Below are positions 7,695-10,774 of a stretch of 10,774 bases of DNA, one piece after another. A program made the translations under genes and the position numbers. Source of the stretch: Clostridiales bacterium (GTDB taxonomy: Bacteria > Bacillota > Clostridia > Lachnospirales > WRAX01); the NCBI GenBank assembly GCA_031262335.1, contig JAISHX010000093.1:1-10774 (forward strand), given 5' to 3'. Under the pieces are notes generated by a model. The model saw only the letters and a program-made list of their open reading frames with translations. It ran no database searches and had not been told where the DNA came from. Numbering within the stretch: the first letter of the stretch is position 1; each line of letters starts with the position of its first letter.

Positions 7695-10145
7695 ATGCGA
7701 AATCTTCCTACTGCGTTAAAACTGATAATTCTTGTCGTAGTTGCTTTGTTTCTGATGGGAGTTTCTTTTGTTTTTTCGTGGTTTGGAATGAACACCGTTA
7801 CAGCTAATTCAGAGAGAATTTATAGTGAAAAAGTTGCGCCTTTAAACCTGATTACAAGTATGTCCAGCGACTATTCTTTTATAAGAGTTGCTCTTCGCGA
7901 CCTTACTCAAACAGAAAAAACTAAACAGGGAGTACAAATTACAGAAATAAATTATGTAGTAAACGAGTTTGATAAAGGTCTTGACGACCTTCAGACACAA
8001 TTACAAGAGATTAACTCAACAGAACGGCTTGCACTTTTGGATGAAATTACTGTTGCTTGGGAAGTTTATCAAACACGCATTCAGCAAGTTCTCGCCTTCG
8101 TAGAAGCGGAAAGAAACGAGCAAGCGGGCAAAATGGTTCGCGAAGATATGATTCACGTTGCCCGCGCGCTTTCAGACACAATTGATAAAATAGTCGCGGC
8201 ATCCCTTGACGAATCTCGTGTTCTTGCCGAAGAATCTCAGCAGTCTTCGGACAGGACAATTATGTTTATAATGATTGTCTTTGCGGTAGCAATAGTTGCA
8301 TTGGGTGTTGTTGCGCTGTTTATTATTCTTTCAATTATAAAACCAACTAAAGTAATTTTAAATTATCTTACTGACATTGCAAACGGCGATTTTGAAAATA
8401 TTAAAAGCACTACTTATAAAGATGAGTTAGGTAAAATGTCAAGACGACTTGTTACAGCCGTTGATTCGATTAAAAAGCTAACTGCCGATATGCAAACAAT
8501 AAGTAAAGAAATTAATCAAGGCGATATTGATTCACGTCTTGATGTCGAGGCATTTAAAGGGTCTTATCGTGATGTAGCCACAGAATATAATGAGGTTGTT
8601 GCAGGTCTTACAAATGACATTGTAGTGTTTACAAATTGTATGGAAAAACTCGCAAGAGGTGACTTTGATGCGGATATTCCAAAAATGCCGGGCAAAAAGT
8701 CACTGATGAATGATGTCCGTAATGTTATAAGTCAAAATCTTTCCAATGTTACTCAAGATATTAATATGCTGGTTCAGAGTGCAATAAAAGGAGAACTTAA
8801 AGTAAGTGCCGATGTGGAACGTTATGAGGGCGGTTGGCATGATGTTATCGAATTGATTAACAGATTGTTGTCTGTTGTCGAAAGACCTATTGCTGACACA
8901 GTTGACGCACTCGAACAAATGGCACAAGGCAATCTGTCTATAGAAATTACGTCAGAATACACAGGTGAATACAAACTTATTAAGGATTCTGTTAATTCGA
9001 TGTGTAAAATGATTTCATCATATATAAGAGAAATTTCCGAAACACTTTCTCAAATTGCAAAAAATGATATTAGTATGGAAATTAAACGTGATTATATCGG
9101 CGATTTTGCCGTTATAAAAACTTCTATTAACCAAATCATCGCTAATTTTAATGAAGTGCTTGGGGCTTTGGTTTCTGCTATAAATCAAGTAGCAATTGGT
9201 GCACAAATAATACTTGATTCTTCAAACCTTGTTGCGGATGGTGCTGCACAGCAAACTGTTTCTATCGAAGAAGTCGGTTCTGAGATTTCGGAAATGGATA
9301 AGAAAATGCTGCGTGTTGTTTCACAGGCATCTAATGCAACTAAACTTGCCGGCGAATCTACAAAAGATGTTCTTTCGGGCAACGAAAAAATGCACCAAAT
9401 GCTTGGCGCAATGGGCGGAATTAAAGATGCGGCAGACAATATTTCCAAAATTAACAAAGTCATTGAAGACATTGCGTTTGAAACAAACCTTCTTGCGCTT
9501 AACGCCTCTGTTGAGGCTGCTCGTGCCGGAGAACACGGCAAAGGTTTCTCTGTTGTTGCAGGACAAGTTGCCGTTCTTGCGGGACGTTCTCAGGAGGCGG
9601 CTCAGGAAACAAGAAGTCTTATTGAAACTTCGATTGAAAGAGTTGATGAAGGTACAAAAATAGCAAAATCTACCGCGGAGAAACTTGACACAATAGCTGA
9701 AGGATTCAGCGTTATTTCTAAGATTATTAACGGAGTTTCGGATATGGCTGAAGGTCAGTCAAGAAATATTAAAGAGCTTCAGACAAGCATGGAAAGGATT
9801 TCTAAAGTTGTACAGCAAAACTCTGCTACAAGTGAAGAAAGTGCGTCAACTTCAGAAGAACTTACAGGGCAAGTTCAGAATCTTAAAGATATGGCATCCC
9901 AGTTTAGGCTTATTGAAGATAGGGAACGTGAAGAAAAGAATGTTATGGATATATTCCCTGAATTTGATTTTGAAAACGAAGATGAACCGGACGAAGACAA
10001 TAAAGAAGAAGCTGTGGAAGTAAATGAAGTGCTTGAAAAATTATCACACTATGTAAATGAAGAAGAAGCAGACGAAGCAGAATCGGAACCTCAAGAAGAA
10101 CAAGAGTTGCAAGAAGAACAAGAACCTCAAGATATAGTCGTTTAA
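7695..10145 (+). CDS. Methyl-accepting chemotaxis protein with poly-HAMP array and acidic tail
   Basis: This is an 816-residue membrane chemoreceptor that would signal through CheW/CheA. TM1 spans about 8-30. An extracytoplasmic helical sensor region (about 31-187) resembles the four-helix-bundle type, and TM2 is about 188-213. HAMP follows from IIKP (214-217). Further HAMP-like units start near INQGD (273), LARGDF (319), IKGEL (364), AQGNL (410) and AKNDI (455), giving about six in series. The signalling domain contains the hairpin tip FETNLLALNASVEAARAGE (595-613) and a methylation-type stretch SATSEESASTSEEL (710-723). From about 741 to the end the protein is strongly acidic, with QEEQELQEEQEPQ near the C-terminus; no CheR-tethering NWETF-like pentapeptide is present. 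The start is chosen by the GGAG site at 7681. It has its own promoter and long leader. The ligand is unknown. Confidence 0.93.
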   Translation: MRNLPTALKLIILVVVALFLMGVSFVFSWFGMNTVTANSERIYSEKVAPLNLITSMSSDYSFIRVALRDLTQTEKTKQGVQITEINYVVNEFDKGLDDLQTQLQEINSTERLALLDEITVAWEVYQTRIQQVLAFVEAERNEQAGKMVREDMIHVARALSDTIDKIVAASLDESRVLAEESQQSSDRTIMFIMIVFAVAIVALGVVALFIILSIIKPTKVILNYLTDIANGDFENIKSTTYKDELGKMSRRLVTAVDSIKKLTADMQTISKEINQGDIDSRLDVEAFKGSYRDVATEYNEVVAGLTNDIVVFTNCMEKLARGDFDADIPKMPGKKSLMNDVRNVISQNLSNVTQDINMLVQSAIKGELKVSADVERYEGGWHDVIELINRLLSVVERPIADTVDALEQMAQGNLSIEITSEYTGEYKLIKDSVNSMCKMISSYIREISETLSQIAKNDISMEIKRDYIGDFAVIKTSINQIIANFNEVLGALVSAINQVAIGAQIILDSSNLVADGAAQQTVSIEEVGSEISEMDKKMLRVVSQASNATKLAGESTKDVLSGNEKMHQMLGAMGGIKDAADNISKINKVIEDIAFETNLLALNASVEAARAGEHGKGFSVVAGQVAVLAGRSQEAAQETRSLIETSIERVDEGTKIAKSTAEKLDTIAEGFSVISKIINGVSDMAEGQSRNIKELQTSMERISKVVQQNSATSEESASTSEELTGQVQNLKDMASQFRLIEDREREEKNVMDIFPEFDFENEDEPDEDNKEEAVEVNEVLEKLSHYVNEEEADEAESEPQEEQELQEEQEPQDIVV
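10092..10127 (+). repeat. 18-base tandem repeat in the chemoreceptor acidic tail
   Basis: CAAGAAGAACAAGA is found at 10092-10105 and 10110-10123 with an 18-base period, encoding QEEQEL/QEEQEP. An in-frame repeat of this kind can change copy number without shifting the frame, so tail length may vary between strains. Confidence 0.65.
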
Positions 10146-10162
10146 TCTGAAAAATTAAACGA
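10138..10162 (+). repeat. 9-bp perfect inverted repeat around the chemoreceptor stop
   Basis: TCGTTTAAT (10138-10146) and ATTAAACGA (10154-10162) are perfect inverted copies around a 7-base loop. Two outer pairs (10136-10137 with 10163-10164) can extend the stem to 11 bp. The stem is AT-rich and only TTT follows, so it is weak as an intrinsic terminator. It includes the chemoreceptor TAA and lies just before the next ribosome site. Confidence 0.55.
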
Positions 10163-10177
10163 TTTAAGAAAGGGCAT

Positions 10178-10759
10178 ATGAAGACGACTATGAAATGTAT
10201 CAATAATCTAAAAACCGTTGGTGTTTTCAGCGGTTTTTTATTGAGTTTGCTATTGAGCTTTAATGTGGTTTATGGTGTTCCGCCTAAACAAAAAACCATT
10301 GAAATTAGTGTTCCGCCAAAAATGTCGGAAATCAACGTAAAGTATATTGCACATGCACTTGGAGCTGTTGACGGAATTGCCGAAACTAACAGTCTTGAGG
10401 CAATGCAGCAAAGTTACGATTCGGGTTTCAGGGTGTTTGAAGTAGACCTGAATCTTACAACTGACGGAAATTTGGCAGCTGTTCATGATTGGGAAAGCTA
10501 CAGCAATCCAATGACATCTGAAAAATGGCTGGAGAAAAAGTTGGCATATAAATACACTTCAATGATTATTGACAATATTTGCGAATTTATGAGCGAACAT
10601 AAAGATGTATATATTGTTACAGATACTAAAATTTTTGAAGACGAATCTAAAATAACGCAACAATTTCAAATTTTAAAAAATAAAGCCGAACATTACGGTG
10701 TAATTGAAAGAATCGTTCCGCAAATTTACAATAGACGCATGTATGAGGTGATTAACTAA
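10178..10759 (+). CDS. Secreted glycerophosphodiester phosphodiesterase/PI-PLC-like protein, apparently truncated
   Basis: The N-terminus is a signal peptide: Lys-rich n-region, hydrophobic core about 14-31, and a likely cleavage site near VYG-VPP (31-36). The mature part shows the phosphodiesterase barrel start: AHALG (H59), ETNSLEA (E69, N71), FEVDLNLTTDG (E88, D90) and HDW (H103, D104). These match the family's His, Glu-Asn, Glu-x-Asp and His positions for metal-dependent hydrolysis of phosphodiesters such as glycerophosphodiesters. VTDTK (147-151) and PQIYNRRMYEVIN (181-193) resemble the second half of this subfamily. It stops at 193 residues whereas relatives are longer, and the frame after the TAA reads IYPFE to the window end, as the family would continue. 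The AAAGGG site is only 3 bases from this ATG; an in-frame ATG at 10190 is 15 bases away, so the start is ambiguous. Confidence 0.8.
   Translation: MKTTMKCINNLKTVGVFSGFLLSLLLSFNVVYGVPPKQKTIEISVPPKMSEINVKYIAHALGAVDGIAETNSLEAMQQSYDSGFRVFEVDLNLTTDGNLAAVHDWESYSNPMTSEKWLEKKLAYKYTSMIIDNICEFMSEHKDVYIVTDTKIFEDESKITQQFQILKNKAEHYGVIERIVPQIYNRRMYEVIN
10210..10239 (+). terminator. Terminator-shaped hairpin within the phosphodiesterase signal-peptide codons
   Basis: AAAAACCG (10210-10217) pairs with CGGTTTTT (10231-10238), and four inner pairs (10218-10221 with 10227-10230, including two wobbles) close a 5-base loop. The 3' arm ends in TTTTTT (10234-10239). The shape is that of an intrinsic terminator and could end the chemoreceptor transcript or attenuate the next gene. 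It lies inside a plausible signal-peptide coding stretch, so its activity is uncertain. Confidence 0.45.
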
Positions 10760-10774
10760 ATATATCCTTTTGAG

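Noticed and set aside
9214..9663. 149-residue + strand ORF inside the chemoreceptor gene
   Set aside because: It is a shifted-frame shadow of the highly conserved signalling domain, with no ribosome site or recognisable motif.

Overview
The window is a gene-dense, AT-rich bacterial stretch with every supported gene on the + strand. The product set suggests a fermentative or anaerobic low-GC bacterium of the Firmicutes type (Clostridia or Negativicutes): a TM287/288-like heterodimeric ABC exporter with a Gly/Pro-rich N-terminus, a clostridial-style glutamyl-tRNA synthetase, a SWIM-containing bacterial SNF2 ATPase, a poly-HAMP chemoreceptor and a secreted glycerophosphodiester phosphodiesterase-like protein. 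This placement is an inference from gene content; there is no rRNA or other marker to confirm it.

Layout. Positions 1-744 hold the C-terminal nucleotide-binding domain of an ABC exporter half, cut by the window edge. Positions 760-2610 hold its partner half. The two halves are degenerate in complementary ways and should form one asymmetric drug or lipid exporter. gltX follows at 2634-4064 and overlaps by 4 bases a SNF2-type gene (4061-7297). That SNF2 gene is one continuous reading frame interrupted once by an in-frame TAA at 5384-5386. The SWIM/accessory half and the complete ATPase half are both otherwise intact. Gaps of 15, 23 and -4 bases suggest that the block 1-7297 is a single operon.

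Positions 7298-7694 are non-coding. They contain a good extended -10 promoter (7395-7423) and a leader of about 260 nt with several hairpins, including a 12-bp stem with a GAAA loop. I could not assign this leader to a known riboswitch class. It precedes a large methyl-accepting chemotaxis protein (7695-10145) with about six HAMP-like units and an acidic, repetitive C-terminal tail. After a 32-base gap containing an inverted repeat comes a signal-peptide-bearing phosphodiesterase-like gene (10178-10759). Its first codons overlap a sequence shaped like an intrinsic terminator. It stops at a TAA after which the same frame continues with residues that look like the rest of the family.

The most unusual aspects are two in-frame TAA codons in otherwise intact-looking genes (5384 and 10757), the structured leader of the chemoreceptor gene, and the terminator-like hairpin inside the last gene's signal-peptide codons. 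I saw no tRNA, rRNA, CRISPR array, insertion sequence or phage gene.
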